Shown: piece by piece, positions 25,740-34,335 of the stretch
Layout of the letters: each line of letters begins with the position of its first letter
Numbering within the stretch: the first letter of the stretch is position 1
From: Sandaracinobacteroides sayramensis
Lineage (GTDB): Bacteria; Pseudomonadota; Alphaproteobacteria; Sphingomonadales; Sphingomonadaceae
Length of the DNA stretch: 64,000 nucleotides
Direction of reading: 5' to 3'
Assembly: GCF_022014495.1 (NCBI RefSeq)
Contig: NZ_JAKLSQ010000010.1
Span: 358,335 to 422,334 of the forward strand
The notes under the pieces: model-generated
Told to the model about the DNA's origin: nothing
Databases searched by the model: none
What the model saw: the letters and a program-made list of their open reading frames with translations, nothing else
Made by a program: the position numbers and the translations under genes

Positions 25740-26022
25740 GCGCCCAACGCTCCGGCCAGCAGTGTCACTCGATCGTCCCGATGTCCCTGGATTCAGGGCT
25801 TTTCTCGGCATTGACCGGTGATCCGATGCGCCTTACGCAACGATCCGCATGCAAAGAAAATCGCAGGCGCTGCGACACTTAAAAATGGCGAAAATCCATG
25901 GAAATCCGGAGCAAATCAATGATCTCCAGTCTCCTTTCTGGTCTCATGTTTTGCCGTTGCAAGTCTTCGCCAAACTCACTACACCCAAGAAACACCCGGA
26001 AATTAGCGGGTTATCGAGCCCT

Positions 26023-26097
26023 TGGGGCGTCGCCAAGTGGTAAGGCACCGGTTTTTGGTACCGCCATTCCCAGGTTCGAATCCTGGCACCCCAGCCA
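26023..26097 (+). tRNA. tRNA-Gln (anticodon TTG)
   Basis: The acceptor arm TGGGG pairs with CCCCA, the D-arm is GCCAAGTGGTAAGGC, the anticodon loop TTTTGGT holds TTG (26055-26060 area), the T-arm is CCAGGTTCGAATCCTGG, and CCA is encoded at 26095-26097. Discriminator base is G26094. It resembles bacterial tRNA-Gln (75 bases). A mismatch closes the anticodon stem base (C27-C43), and C6-A67 in the acceptor is also a mismatch. It marks the start of ordinary chromosome sequence. Confidence 0.93.
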
Positions 26098-26181
26098 CCG
26101 CATGTCTCGAATCGGCAGGATTTGCCGCAGATGAAAAGGCGCGTTGACCAGCGGCTTGCAGGGCATCACAGTCCTGCCCGC

Positions 26182-27141
26182 ATGCAGCCCGTTCCAAGCC
26201 TGGCCGATATCCGCATCGCCCATGGGCGGATCGCGCCCTACATCCACCGCACGCCAATCCTCACGTCCCGCGAAATCGACGAGGCCGCGGGCGCGAGGCT
26301 TTTGTTCAAATGCGAGAATCTGCAACGCTCCGGGGCCTTCAAGGCGCGTGGAGCCTATAATGCGGTGTTGTCCCTGCCCGATGAAATGGCGCGCTGCGGC
26401 GTCGTCACCCACAGCAGCGGCAACCATGCGGCCGCCCTGGCGCTGGCGGCCCGCACGCGCGGGATCGCAGCACATGTGGTGATGCCGGCGAACGCGCCGG
26501 CCGTGAAGAAAGCCGCCGTGCGTGGATATGGCGCGAAGATCGTCGAATGCGAGCCGACGCTCGCCGCGCGCGAAGCCGCTGCCGCGGCAATTGTCGGGGA
26601 AACGGGGGCAAAGCTGATTCCGCCGTTCGACAATGAAGCGGTGATCGCAGGGCAGGGCACCTGCTTCGTGGAGTTGCTGGAGGATGCGGGGGTGGAACTG
26701 GAAGCCGTCACCTGCCCGGTGGGAGGGGGAGGGCTGCTGGCGGGAACGGCGATCGCCGCCGGCGGGCTGGCGCCTGGCCTGTCGGTGGTCGCCGCCGAGC
26801 CGCTGGCGGCGGACGACGCTGCCCGGGGTTTTACGTCGGGGGTGTTGCAGCCGCAGGTGCTGCCGCTGGCCACCGTTGCCGATGGGTTGACCACGGCCAT
26901 GAGCCCGCTCACCTTCGCGATCATGCGCGCGCATGTGCAGGCCGTGGTCACTGTGTCGGAAGCCGCGATATTGGAAGCGATGCGCCTGATCTGGACCCGG
27001 ATGAAGCTGCTGGTGGAACCCAGCAGCGCGGTGCCGCTGGCGGCGATCCTGGAGCGTTGCTGGGATGCGCAGGGCAAGACGATCGGTGTGATCCTGACCG
27101 GCGGCAATGTGGATATCGACCATCTGCCATGGACGCGCTGA
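26182..27141 (+). CDS. PLP-dependent threonine/hydroxyaspartate dehydratase or serine racemase
   Basis: This is a fold-type II PLP enzyme of 319 residues from the ATG at 26182; earlier TTG (26122) and ATG (26131) starts exist. PLP lysine is in SGAFKARGAYNA (Lys54), with a THSSGNHAAAL loop and a GGGGLLAG phosphate-binding loop. The relatives are serine racemase, threonine dehydratase and (threo-)3-hydroxyaspartate dehydratase. The gene next to it is a D-threonine/3-hydroxyaspartate aldolase, the same pair as bhcB-bhcC of the beta-hydroxyaspartate cycle, so the hydroxyaspartate dehydratase role is plausible but unproven. It overlaps the aldolase by 13 bases. Confidence 0.85.
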   Translation: MQPVPSLADIRIAHGRIAPYIHRTPILTSREIDEAAGARLLFKCENLQRSGAFKARGAYNAVLSLPDEMARCGVVTHSSGNHAAALALAARTRGIAAHVVMPANAPAVKKAAVRGYGAKIVECEPTLAAREAAAAAIVGETGAKLIPPFDNEAVIAGQGTCFVELLEDAGVELEAVTCPVGGGGLLAGTAIAAGGLAPGLSVVAAEPLAADDAARGFTSGVLQPQVLPLATVADGLTTAMSPLTFAIMRAHVQAVVTVSEAAILEAMRLIWTRMKLLVEPSSAVPLAAILERCWDAQGKTIGVILTGGNVDIDHLPWTR

Positions 27142-28277
27142 GCGAATTCCTGGCGCGGGTGCGGCCGCCGCGCACCCCGGCTCTTGCCGTGCGCCGCGAA
27201 GCCATGATGGCCAATTTGCGCGCGATGCAGGCCGCGTGCGACAGCGCGGGTGTTCGTTTGCGGCCGCATGGCAAGATGGCGAAATGCAGCCGGTTGGCGC
27301 TGGAGCAGCTGCGGTTGGGCGCGATCGGTATCTGTTGCCAGACGGTTGGTGAAGCCGAAGCTTATGCCCGGGCCGGCGTGCGGGATTTGCTGATCTCCGC
27401 CCCGGTTCCGCAATGGGGCTGGCGGATTCTGGAGGAAATTGCCGTAAGCGGTGCGGAAGTCGCCGCTATCGTCGACAGCGAAGCGCAGGTCGCGCAGGCC
27501 GGAATGGCTGGCGCCTTCTCATTGTCGTTGCTGGCGGATGTCGATGGCGGGCAGCACCGCAGCGGCGCCCGCTTTGCCGATGTGCCAAAGCTTGTGCAGG
27601 CCATCATCGCCGCCGATTTTCGCTGGGGCGGGCTGCAATGCTACCTGGGCCATCTGCAGGCCGAGCGCGAACGGGCCAGCGCCCATCAGGCGGCAATGGA
27701 GCATCTGAGGCGGCTGATCGCCGGATTGTCTTCGCAGGGGCTGCGTCCGGCGGTGGTCAGCGGCGGCGGAACGGGTACCGCTCCCCTCGATCTGGCCGCA
27801 GCTGTCTTCACCGAGTTGCAGGCCGGCTCTTACGCGCTGATGGATGTGCAATATGGCGATGCCGGCGCGGCGTTCGAGCCGGCCCTGTTCCTGGCCGCCA
27901 CCGTCGTGTCCAGCCAGCGCAAGAGCCATGTGACGGTCGACGCCGGGTTGAAGGCGCTTGCCGCCGATGGCCCTGCCGCCCGCCCGGTGGCCGGTGTGCC
28001 GCAAGGGTGCCGCTTCCGTTTCATGGGGGACGAACATGCCGCGCTCCTTCACCCTGAGGCTTTGGGGCTGTTCGCGGAGCTCGGGCTTTCCGCGGTCGAC
28101 CGGATCGAGGCGGATCCGGCCTTCAAGCGGCCTGAATGGCCGGCCGATGGAGCGCTCGTCTGGCTGCAGCCCGGCCATGTCGACCCAACGGTCAATCTGC
28201 ACGACGGCTTGTGGGTCGCGGACGAGGATGGAGCATTGGAATTCTGGCCGGTAGACGCGCGGAGGCAGAGCCGGTGA
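27129..28277 (+). CDS. D-threonine / 3-hydroxy-D-aspartate aldolase family enzyme
   Basis: The 382-residue protein is a fold-type III (alanine racemase-like) PLP enzyme. RPHGKMAKC (Lys49) is the PLP-binding site, a SGGGTGT loop binds phosphate (about residue 213), and QPGHVDPTVNLHD near the C-terminus gives the metal-binding His/Asp. The family covers D-threonine aldolase, 3-hydroxyaspartate aldolase and eukaryotic-type D-serine dehydratase; the sequence cannot separate them. It is co-transcribed with the dehydratase upstream and a transporter downstream (GTGA overlap). Confidence 0.85.
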   Translation: MDALSEFLARVRPPRTPALAVRREAMMANLRAMQAACDSAGVRLRPHGKMAKCSRLALEQLRLGAIGICCQTVGEAEAYARAGVRDLLISAPVPQWGWRILEEIAVSGAEVAAIVDSEAQVAQAGMAGAFSLSLLADVDGGQHRSGARFADVPKLVQAIIAADFRWGGLQCYLGHLQAERERASAHQAAMEHLRRLIAGLSSQGLRPAVVSGGGTGTAPLDLAAAVFTELQAGSYALMDVQYGDAGAAFEPALFLAATVVSSQRKSHVTVDAGLKALAADGPAARPVAGVPQGCRFRFMGDEHAALLHPEALGLFAELGLSAVDRIEADPAFKRPEWPADGALVWLQPGHVDPTVNLHDGLWVADEDGALEFWPVDARRQSR

Positions 28278-29578
28278 GTCGCCTGACACGGCAGGAAACC
28301 GCCTGGGCGCTGACCGAGGCTGCGAACGAGCCCTATTTCAACCTTGTGCAGCGTTATGTCTTCGCCCCCTATTTCGCGGGGACGCTGGCGGCTTCGGCGG
28401 CGGTTGGCGCAAGCCTCTGGGGCTATGCGCTTGGGGCTGCCGGGCTTGCCATCGCCATATTGGCGCCGCTTCTGGGCTCGATCGCGGATTCCGGCTCCCG
28501 TTTGAAGCCCTGGCTGGCGGGAGCCGGCGCCGTCGCCTTCGTGGCGGCCGGCTCGCTCTGGTTCGCGGCGCCCGGGGTTTCCTTGCTGCCCGTGGCCCTG
28601 GCCATCTTCGTCGCCTCGGTCGCGATGGAGTTGATGAACCAGTTCACCAACGCCTTCCTGCCCGTCGCCTGCCGGCGCGAGCGCATGGGCCTTTTGTCCG
28701 GGCTGTCGTTCGGTTTCAGCCAGTTGGCGGGAATTGCCGTGCTGCTGCTGGTGCTGGCTTTGTCCTCCAGCCCGCCCGACTTTGTCGCCGGTGCGGCCAA
28801 TGGCGTGGATCGGCTCGCCGGGCCGATCGCGGCGGTTGCGATCCTGATATTTCTGACGCCCTTCCTGCTCGTCGCAAAGGACAGGCCGGCGACGAACGGG
28901 CCCTCGGTTCGGCAGGGCCTGAAGGATTTGCGCGACACCTTGCGGGAGGCCTGGGCGGACCGGAATATGCGGCTGTTCCTGATAGCCCGCATGATCGCGG
29001 CAGACGGCATGGCGATCGTTTTCGGATTCGGCGCGGTTCTGGCCGCCGCGGCTTTCGGCTGGAAAGCGGATTCGCTGGCGCGCTTCGGGCTCGTCATCAC
29101 CGTTTTCGGCGTGATCGGCGGTTTCTCGGGCGGTTTCATAGATGGACGGATCGGGGCGAGGCGGCTGGCGCTGCTGGGACTGGCCTTGATGACGCTTGGC
29201 GCCGCGTCGGTGATCCTGACGGATGAAAGCCGCCTTCTCGGTTTCCCGACCGGGGTGGCGCTGGGCACACCCCTTTCCAGCCCTCAGGAATGGGGTTTCA
29301 TGGTGTCGGGGGCGTTCATCGCGGCGGGGGCGGCTTTCACCATCGCCGGCATGCGCACGATGATGGCCATATTGGCACCTCCGGGAAAGATCGCTGCCTA
29401 TTTCGGGCTTTACGCCTTCGTCGGCAAGGCAACGGCCTTCATCGGACCGACCCTGGTGGGCGGTATCGCCAGCGTCACCGGCTCAGTTCGCCCGGGCATC
29501 GCCATTGCGATAGTGTTTCTGCTGCTGGGCGGCGTCGCGCTTTATCTGGTGCGCATGCCAGGCCGGCGGATGGACTGA
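28274..29578 (+). CDS. UMF1/Atg22-type MFS transporter
   Basis: The 434-residue protein starts at GTG 28274, overlapping the aldolase stop as GTGA. It has about 12 membrane helices and the N-terminal WALTEAANEPYFNLVQRY signature seen in UMF1 (unknown major facilitator) proteins, relatives of the Atg22 vacuolar amino-acid exporter. With two amino-acid PLP enzymes in the same operon, an amino-acid substrate is likely but not shown. Confidence 0.85.
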   Translation: MSRLTRQETAWALTEAANEPYFNLVQRYVFAPYFAGTLAASAAVGASLWGYALGAAGLAIAILAPLLGSIADSGSRLKPWLAGAGAVAFVAAGSLWFAAPGVSLLPVALAIFVASVAMELMNQFTNAFLPVACRRERMGLLSGLSFGFSQLAGIAVLLLVLALSSSPPDFVAGAANGVDRLAGPIAAVAILIFLTPFLLVAKDRPATNGPSVRQGLKDLRDTLREAWADRNMRLFLIARMIAADGMAIVFGFGAVLAAAAFGWKADSLARFGLVITVFGVIGGFSGGFIDGRIGARRLALLGLALMTLGAASVILTDESRLLGFPTGVALGTPLSSPQEWGFMVSGAFIAAGAAFTIAGMRTMMAILAPPGKIAAYFGLYAFVGKATAFIGPTLVGGIASVTGSVRPGIAIAIVFLLLGGVALYLVRMPGRRMD

Positions 29579-29589
29579 CGAAGGGCGTT

Positions 29590-30207
29590 TCACCCCCCGG
29601 TCGGCGGCTTTTTTTCGGCCGGGCTGAACAATTCCCCTATGTCCTTCACGAAGCGGCGGAAGGCGAGGAAGATGCCGACGGTAGCCGCCAGCAGCAGCGC
29701 GACCAGCGCAAGCGCGATCCAGGGGTTGGCCAGCGCGATGAGAAGCGTCGTCGTGGTCGCCACGTCCTCGGCGCCCGACATCACGACGTTGGAGACAGGC
29801 TCCGGGCTGGTGTTGACGGCGGCGCGGGCCGAGGCCTTGGCGCCATGGGTGAGGAAGGCGGAGCCGCCGCCCAGCAGCAGCGTGACGATCTGCCAGACCG
29901 GCTGGCTCGGGTCGATGATGGCAAGCGCCAGCAGCGCGCCGCCCAGCGGGCGGATGATGGTGTGGACTCCGTCCCAGGCGCTGTCGACCCAGGCGATCTT
30001 GTCGGCCAGGAACTCCGCGACCGCGCCCAGAAGCGCCGCGCCGATGATCCAGGGGCTTCCCAGCACGTCCAGGGACTGGAGATGCTCGGGCAGGGGGATC
30101 AGGTCGAAATGCATCGCCAAGCCGGCGACCAGCACGGTCGCATACAGGCGCCATCCGGCCAGCAGGCTGAAGCTGGCCGCAAGCGCAATCAGTTCGGTGG
30201 CGGCCAT
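29590..30207 (-). CDS. DUF4126 membrane protein
   Basis: From the ATG at 30207 (AAGGAAG 8 bases upstream) the protein is 205 residues with about five helices and the ATELIALAASFSLLAGWRLY start and GSPWIIGAALLGAVAEFLADK region typical of DUF4126, whose function is unknown. The longer upstream frame is a basic, low-complexity segment and was dropped. It is transcribed convergently to the MFS gene; the C-terminus ends EKKPPTGG. Confidence 0.82.
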   Translation of the reverse strand: MAATELIALAASFSLLAGWRLYATVLVAGLAMHFDLIPLPEHLQSLDVLGSPWIIGAALLGAVAEFLADKIAWVDSAWDGVHTIIRPLGGALLALAIIDPSQPVWQIVTLLLGGGSAFLTHGAKASARAAVNTSPEPVSNVVMSGAEDVATTTTLLIALANPWIALALVALLLAATVGIFLAFRRFVKDIGELFSPAEKKPPTGG

Positions 30208-30299
30208 CGGCGACTTCCTTTCGCGCGAACTGATCCCATGGGGTCGCGGGATTGGCAAGAGAGATTGAGGAAGGGCCGGCGAGCGCCTATGGGAGCGCG

Positions 30300-32147
30300 G
30301 TGACTTCCGAAAAGACCGCCGAACCGCCTGCAGTGAAATCGCCCGAGGCTGCACAGGACGCTGCGAAGGCAGCGGCTGCGCGCAAGCTTTCGAACCTGGG
30401 GCTGCTGTGGGGCTATGCCCGGCGTTACCCCGCGCAGTTGACGGCGGCGCTGATCGCGCTGGTGGTGGCGGCGAGCGCCACGCTGGCCATTCCGCAGGGC
30501 TTCAAGCTGGTGGTGGATCGCGGCTTCGGGGCCGGGGCCGATGCCGACATCGCGCCTTACTTCTGGGGGTTGCTGGGGATCGTGCTGGTGCTGGGCGCCG
30601 CGACCGCCGTCCGCTTCTATTTTGTGAGCTGGCTGGGCGAGCGTGTCGTCGCCGACCTGCGGCGGGACGTGCAGGCGCATCTGTTGCGGCTGGACCCGGC
30701 TTTCTTCGAGACCAATCGCCCATCCGAGATCGCCTCCAGACTGACCGCCGACACGGCGATCCTGGAACAGGTGGTGGCCACTTCCGCGTCGGTTGCCTTG
30801 CGGAACCTGTTCATGGGGCTTGGCGGCCTCGTGTATCTGCTGAGCCTTTCGCCGAAGCTGACCGGCCTGATGCTGGTGGTGATTCCGCTGGTGATCGTGC
30901 CCATCACCTATATGGGGAAACGGGTGCGGCTGCTGTCGCAGAAGAGCCAGGACCGTGTGGCGGATGTCGGCTCGCTGGTGTCCGAACTGCTGCGCGGCAT
31001 CAAGGTGGTGCAGGCTTTCGGGGCGGAGCAGCGCGAGACGCTGCGGTTCGCGGAAACGGTGGAAATGGCCTTCGGCACGGCCAAGCGTCGGGTGCGAATG
31101 CGCGCGATCATGACGGCGATCGTGATCACGCTGGTGTTCGGGGCCATTACGCTGGTGCTGTGGGAGGGCGCGAACGATGTGATCTCCGGCGAGATGAGCG
31201 GCGGCACCATCACCGCTTTCGTGCTGGCCGCGGCCCTTGTGGCAGGCGCCTTCGGGGCGTTGACCGAGGTCTATGGCGATGTGATGCGCGCGGCTGGAGC
31301 GTCGGCGCGGGTGCGCGACTTGCTGGCGGAGCAGCCGGCCATTCAAAAACCCGCCGACCCTGAGGCATTGCCGCTGCCGGCCGAAGGCAGGCTTGCTTTC
31401 GAGAAGGTCGAGTTCCGCTACCCCAGCCGGCCGGAACTTCCGGCGATCCACGGTTTCGATCTTTCGATCGCTCCGGGCGAGCGGGTGGCTTTTGTCGGCC
31501 CGTCGGGGGCTGGCAAGTCCACCCTGTTCCAGCTGGTGCAGCGCTTCTACGACCCCGAGAGCGGCTGCATCCGCATGGACGGCGTCGATTTGCGGCAGGT
31601 GGATCCGGCGGAGTTGCGCGCGCGCATTGCCGTCGTGCCGCAGGAGGCGGTGATCTTCATGGGAACGGCCCGTTACAACATCGCCTATGGCCGGCCGGAC
31701 GCGAACGAGGCGGAGATATGGGCGGCCGCGGAAGCCGCCAATGCCGCTGGATTCCTGCGGGCTCTGCCTGAAGGCCTGGATACGGAGATGGGGGAGGGCG
31801 GAACCCAGCTTTCAGGCGGGCAGCGCCAGAGGCTCGCCATCGCCCGTGCCATTCTGAAGGATGCGCCGATTCTGCTGCTGGACGAAGCGACCAGCGCCCT
31901 CGACGCTGAAAGCGAAGCCGCGGTGCAGGAGGCGCTGGAGCATCTGATGCAGGGGCGGACGAGCCTGGTGATCGCCCATCGCCTTTCCACCGTGAAAGAC
32001 GCGGATCGAATCATCGTCATGGATGGCGGTTCGGTCGTGGAAACCGGCACGCACAATGCGCTGCTGGAACGCAAGGGCCTTTATGCCCGGCTGGCCGAAC
32101 TGCAGGCCATGGGCTTCAGCGAAGTGGACAGCGCTTTCAGCCACTGA
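30300..32147 (+). CDS. ABC transporter, fused permease and ATPase (MsbA/Atm1-like exporter)
   Basis: The GTG at 30300 with GGGAG upstream gives 615 residues; a TTG at 30252 would add 16. The N-terminal part has six membrane helices (about residues 40-320). The ATPase has Walker A GPSGAGKST (about 399-407), the signature LSGGQRQR, Walker B LLLDEATSALD and the H-loop AHRLSTV. It is an ABC half-transporter exporter. Substrate is unknown: lipid, peptide or drug are all possible. The gene stands alone. Confidence 0.9.
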   Translation: MTSEKTAEPPAVKSPEAAQDAAKAAAARKLSNLGLLWGYARRYPAQLTAALIALVVAASATLAIPQGFKLVVDRGFGAGADADIAPYFWGLLGIVLVLGAATAVRFYFVSWLGERVVADLRRDVQAHLLRLDPAFFETNRPSEIASRLTADTAILEQVVATSASVALRNLFMGLGGLVYLLSLSPKLTGLMLVVIPLVIVPITYMGKRVRLLSQKSQDRVADVGSLVSELLRGIKVVQAFGAEQRETLRFAETVEMAFGTAKRRVRMRAIMTAIVITLVFGAITLVLWEGANDVISGEMSGGTITAFVLAAALVAGAFGALTEVYGDVMRAAGASARVRDLLAEQPAIQKPADPEALPLPAEGRLAFEKVEFRYPSRPELPAIHGFDLSIAPGERVAFVGPSGAGKSTLFQLVQRFYDPESGCIRMDGVDLRQVDPAELRARIAVVPQEAVIFMGTARYNIAYGRPDANEAEIWAAAEAANAAGFLRALPEGLDTEMGEGGTQLSGGQRQRLAIARAILKDAPILLLDEATSALDAESEAAVQEALEHLMQGRTSLVIAHRLSTVKDADRIIVMDGGSVVETGTHNALLERKGLYARLAELQAMGFSEVDSAFSH

Positions 32148-32209
32148 AATTCGCTGCAATGGGGAGAGGCCCGGATTCTGCCTTCGGAAGGGCCGTGCCA
32201 GGACCAGGC

Positions 32210-32376
32210 TGAAAACCCATAAAAGTAATGGATATATTTTCCGTCATCCCGGGCTTGACCCGGGATACCGCTTCTTGCCCACGGCGGCGGGAAAACTGGA
32301 CCCCGGGTCAAGCCGGGGTGACGAAGGGGAGTGGGGTGACGAAGGGGAGTGGGGTGACGAAGGGGAATATGAGGCC
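32210..32376. repeat. Palindromic intergenic repeat, copy A
   Basis: Two arms, one with CCCGGGCTTGACCCGGG (from 32248) and the other with CCCCGGGTCAAGCCGGGG (from 32301), can fold into a long cruciform around a central smaller inverted repeat. The same structure with the same flanks (AAGTAAT ... TTTTCCGT before it, GACGAAGGGGAATATGAG after it) occurs at 53981-54109. This copy differs mainly by an 18-base tandem expansion. Such elements sit between genes in many Sphingomonadales; a link to a REP-type transposase is inferred. Confidence 0.7.
32315..32368. repeat. 18-base tandem repeat, three copies
   Basis: The unit GGGGTGACGAAGGGGAGT occurs at 32315-32332 and 32333-32350 identically, and at 32351-32368 with one base changed (AGT to AAT). 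The last unit matches the single unit in the copy at 54 kb, so the extra two units arose here by tandem duplication. It is non-coding and lies after the ABC transporter gene. Confidence 0.85.
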
Positions 32377-32520
32377 CCAACCTAGGACTAGCGGGCGGGG
32401 ACATGAGCGGATAGCGCTGGACCGCGTTTCAAAGCTCCAAGACAAGGCGCACCCTTAGGCTCTTCTGGGCTTCCCCCCAGCGCAGCGCTTCTGCCTAAGG
32501 TCTTTCCGGTGACAAGCGCC

Positions 32521-32553
32521 AAAAAGAAAAGGGCGGAGGAAAACCTCCGCCCC
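32521..32553 (-). terminator. Rho-independent terminator of the tonB-exbB-exbD-exbD operon
   Basis: The hairpin arms GGGCGGAGG and CCTCCGCCC (32531-32552, four-base loop) are followed on the minus strand by a T-rich run (TTTTCTTTTT, opposite 32521-32530). It lies 40 bases after the last exbD stop. Confidence 0.85.
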
Positions 32554-32593
32554 AATCTGTTTCGCGTTTCAGGCCGTTTGGTTGAGCCGAAGC

Positions 32594-33025
32594 TCAAGCG
32601 TAGGCCTCGTTCCCGACGAAACCCATCTTCTTGATGCCCGCTTGCTGGGCAATCGCCATCACGCGGTTCACAATCTCGTACCTGGCCATCTGGTCGGGCT
32701 TCAGGCGCAGCTCAGGCTGCGATTCAGCTGGCTGAATGGCTCCGACCTGTTTCAGATAGGTATCAAGCTGTTCCAGAGTCACTTCCTCATCGTTCCAGTA
32801 GATGGTGTTCAGGAAGTCGATGTTGATCTGGTTGAAGTCGGGCTTGATGTTCGGATTGTTGCTCGGCGTCGGCGGCGGAAGGTCGAGCTTCGTCGCGTGC
32901 GTCTGGATCGGGATGGTGATGATGAACATGATGAGCAGCACGAGCATGACGTCGATCAGCGGCGTCGTGTTCATTTCGCCCATCGGCTTGTCTTCGCCGC
33001 CTGCGGCTCCGACTGACATTCCCAT
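32594..33025 (-). CDS. exbD: ExbD/TolR family biopolymer transport protein (second exbD)
   Basis: The 143-residue protein has the ExbD layout: GEMNTTPLIDVMLVLLIMF with the transmembrane aspartate (Asp25) and a periplasmic domain. ExbD forms with ExbB the proton channel that powers TonB. It follows the first exbD by 18 bases; two ExbD paralogues in a row are common in Sphingomonadales and may form a mixed complex or serve separate TonBs. It is the last gene of the operon. Confidence 0.94.
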   Translation of the reverse strand: MGMSVGAAGGEDKPMGEMNTTPLIDVMLVLLIMFIITIPIQTHATKLDLPPPTPSNNPNIKPDFNQINIDFLNTIYWNDEEVTLEQLDTYLKQVGAIQPAESQPELRLKPDQMARYEIVNRVMAIAQQAGIKKMGFVGNEAYA

Positions 33026-33043
33026 GGTTGTAGCTCCTGAAAC

Positions 33044-33508
33044 TTAGCGCGTGACGTTGCCGGCGGGCGGCTCGGAAATGAACCCGATCTTCTGGTATCC
33101 GGCCCGCTGCATGGCGAAGATGGCCCCGCCGACGCAGCGATACTCGGTGTTGGAGTCACCGCGGATGTGCACTTCCGGAAGTTCGATCTTCGCGCCGGCG
33201 GCCTTCTGCTTCTCCACCTCGGAAAGCAGATAGGCCGCACCCTTTTCGCGTAGCTGGTCGGTCGAATCCAACCGCCCCAGGCCCCAGAAGATGTCGCAAT
33301 TGGCGTCAACCGACAGCGGCACATTCTCGGGCTTGGTGGTGGTGGGGATGTTCGCGACCTTCGGAAGTTCGACCGGCACCGTCTGGATGACGACGGGAAC
33401 GGTGATGAGGAAGATGATGAGAAGAACCAGCATCACGTCCACGAGGGGCGTGGTGTTGATTTCGGACATCAGTCCGCCTTCTTCCTGCTCACCGACGTTC
33501 ATTGCCAT
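33044..33508 (-). CDS. exbD: ExbD/TolR family biopolymer transport protein (first exbD)
   Basis: This 154-residue protein has EINTTPLVDVMLVLLIIFLIT with the conserved transmembrane aspartate (Asp24) and a periplasmic domain with two cysteines (in ANCDIF and YRCVGG). It shares the layout of the next gene and lies 38 bases after exbB. It belongs to the TonB energising complex of the inner membrane. Confidence 0.94.
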   Translation of the reverse strand: MAMNVGEQEEGGLMSEINTTPLVDVMLVLLIIFLITVPVVIQTVPVELPKVANIPTTTKPENVPLSVDANCDIFWGLGRLDSTDQLREKGAAYLLSEVEKQKAAGAKIELPEVHIRGDSNTEYRCVGGAIFAMQRAGYQKIGFISEPPAGNVTR

Positions 33509-33546
33509 GGGATTTTTCCCCTAAACCAGACTGAAGACCGACAGAC

Positions 33547-34269
33547 TTACTTCTTCGGGGCAACCGGAGCCGCAGCCGCGACGGGAGCCGCACGGGCAAC
33601 GCGCGAACCCGAAAGCAGATAGCCGTGCACGTCGGCCGCGAAGGTGTTCAGGCGCTCCATGATCGCCTTGTTGCGGCCGGCGAGATAGTTGTAGCCGAGC
33701 ACCGCCGGCACCGCGACCGCGAGACCGATGGCCGTCATGATGAGGGCTTCACCCACCGGGCCGGCGACCTTGTCGATCGAGGCCTGACCGGCGATGCCGA
33801 TGTTCACGAGCGCGCGATAGATGCCGATAACGGTACCGAGCAGACCGATGAACGGAGCCGTCGCGCCGACCGAAGCGAGGAAGGAGAGGCCCGAGTTCAG
33901 CTTGGAGCCGATGAGGCTGGCCGAACGGTTGAGGCTCATCGTCACCCACTCGTGCTGGTCGATCTGGTCGGTCAGCTTGCCTTCATGGTGGTCGAAGGCG
34001 CGCAGGCCGTCGTCAGCCAGCTGGCGGAAAGCCGAGTTCTTCTCGAGCTTGGCGGTGCCTTCCTTGAGGCTGGTCGCCGACCAGACCTTTTTTTCGACAT
34101 TCGCGGCTTCGGACAGCAGTTTGCGCTGCTCGAACCATTTGGTGATCATGATGTACCAGGACACGATCGACATCAGAACCATGATGCCAAAGATCGCCTG
34201 GGCGACGATGCCGCCCTGTTCGAGCGCGGCAACAAGGCCGTACGGGTTCTCAGTCGTAACAGCAGCCAT
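33547..34269 (-). CDS. exbB: ExbB/TolQ family proton channel protein
   Basis: This 240-residue protein is MotA/TolQ/ExbB-like: helices at about 18-40, 128-150 and 163-185, with LASVGATAPFIGLLGTVIGI, the core channel motif, near 131-150. It forms the pentameric channel around ExbD. The C-terminus is an Ala/Pro tail ending APVAPKK. It lies between tonB and the two exbD genes in the operon. Confidence 0.95.
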   Translation of the reverse strand: MAAVTTENPYGLVAALEQGGIVAQAIFGIMVLMSIVSWYIMITKWFEQRKLLSEAANVEKKVWSATSLKEGTAKLEKNSAFRQLADDGLRAFDHHEGKLTDQIDQHEWVTMSLNRSASLIGSKLNSGLSFLASVGATAPFIGLLGTVIGIYRALVNIGIAGQASIDKVAGPVGEALIMTAIGLAVAVPAVLGYNYLAGRNKAIMERLNTFAADVHGYLLSGSRVARAAPVAAAAPVAPKK

Positions 34270-34335
34270 ATCTATTCCCTCTAGCGAAAATATGTCTCAG
34301 AATTTGATGAAGTCAGCCGAAGAACCGGCGCTGTC

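Noticed and set aside
32315..32368. The 18-base repeats as a CRISPR array
   Set aside because: The units are contiguous with no spacers, and no cas genes are nearby.
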